Source: Streptomycetaceae bacterium
Lineage (GTDB): Bacteria > Actinomycetota > Actinomycetes > Nanopelagicales > Nanopelagicaceae
NCBI GenBank assembly: GCA_027488575.1
Contig: JAIYBJ010000029.1
Location: 62,001 to 126,000 of the forward strand
Direction of reading: 5' to 3'
Length of the DNA stretch: 64,000 nucleotides
Every line of letters begins with the position of its first letter. The first letter of the stretch is position 1. Position numbers and translations under genes: made by a program. The notes beneath the pieces are model-generated. The model worked only from the letters and a program-made list of their open reading frames with translations, searched no databases and had not been told where the DNA came from. Below are positions 63,951 through 64,000 of this stretch, piece after piece.

Positions 63951-64000
63951 GTGAGCGATACCCCAGCACCAAAGGATCCGAGCGATGATGAGATGGATCT
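63951..64000 (+). CDS. possible start of a CDS cut by the window end
   Basis: GTG at 63951 opens a frame through the last base, encoding an acidic, Pro/Asp-rich beginning (SDTPAPKDPSDDEMD). It diverges from plsC with a 94-base gap. It is too short to identify. Confidence 0.35.
   Translation, partial: MSDTPAPKDPSDDEMD

Overview
The window reads as a gene-dense chromosome segment of a streamlined, moderately low-GC actinobacterium. Actinobacterial markers include a diheme QcrC with a three-part QcrCAB and CtaC/D/E/F oxidase, phosphatidylinositol mannoside genes (pgsA, acyltransferase, pimA) plus inositol-phosphate synthase, adenosine kinase of the mycobacterial type, DUF3043 and DUF4191 proteins, and the order lipB-lipA-DUF4191-RDD-glnA. 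The small gaps, frequent 1-4 base overlaps and A+T-leaning codons resemble freshwater acI actinobacteria (Nanopelagicales). That placement is inference. There is no phage, insertion sequence or CRISPR array, and no gap longer than 300 bases.

Layout. 1-1250 is the 3' part of a DUF349 gene. 1247-14758 is a long minus-strand block: pgsA, acyltransferase, pimA, two envelope genes, pdxS, pdxT, yebC, ruvC, ruvA, ruvB, secD, secF, rel. 14782-19645 holds a degenerate EF-G-like gene, a HIT protein, thrS, pabC and pabB. 19718-20433 has tRNA-Gly, tRNA-Cys and tRNA-Val with a cupin gene between the last two. 20515-23784 is an accessory patch (nitroreductase, PaiB-like, SMR transporter, DUF4287, hydrolase). 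23807-25309 holds trpD and a receiver-like gene. 25451-32964 is the respiratory chain: ctaE-qcrC-qcrA-qcrB forward and ctaC-ctaD-ctaF-ubiA-like in reverse. 33024-37410 holds a desulfurase-like gene, tusA, adoK, erpA, nadA and DUF3043. 38622-50801 is dominated by lipoate-linked metabolism (gcvT, lpd, sucB, lipB, lipA), interrupted by a three-gene minus-strand unit (MMPL, Gfo/Idh, flavin amine oxidase-like). 50798-57497 holds DUF4191, RDD, glnA, nhaA, an NCS1 permease, an SDR and a crotonase. 57522-64000 holds a small LuxR-type regulator, a two-TM protein, ino1-padR, uraA, a LysE exporter, a RecB-like nuclease and an acyltransferase.

How parts fit together. Ino1 makes inositol phosphate; PgsA, PimA and the acyltransferase turn it into PIM lipids. 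LipB and LipA make the lipoyl groups carried by SucB, and Lpd reoxidises them. QcrCAB and CtaCDEF form one respiratory supercomplex. RuvCAB, SecDF and Rel share one transcription unit.

The strongest whole-window signal is promoter architecture: about twenty transcription-unit heads carry TAnnnT (often TAGGCT) exactly 6 or 7 bases before the start codon, which implies widespread leaderless mRNAs. Other points of interest are a desulfurase-fold protein that has lost its PLP lysine, a P-loop-less EF-G-like protein, a GC-rich folded leader before uraA, a perfect 17-base palindrome before padR, and six convergent gene pairs whose stop codons share the same four bases.
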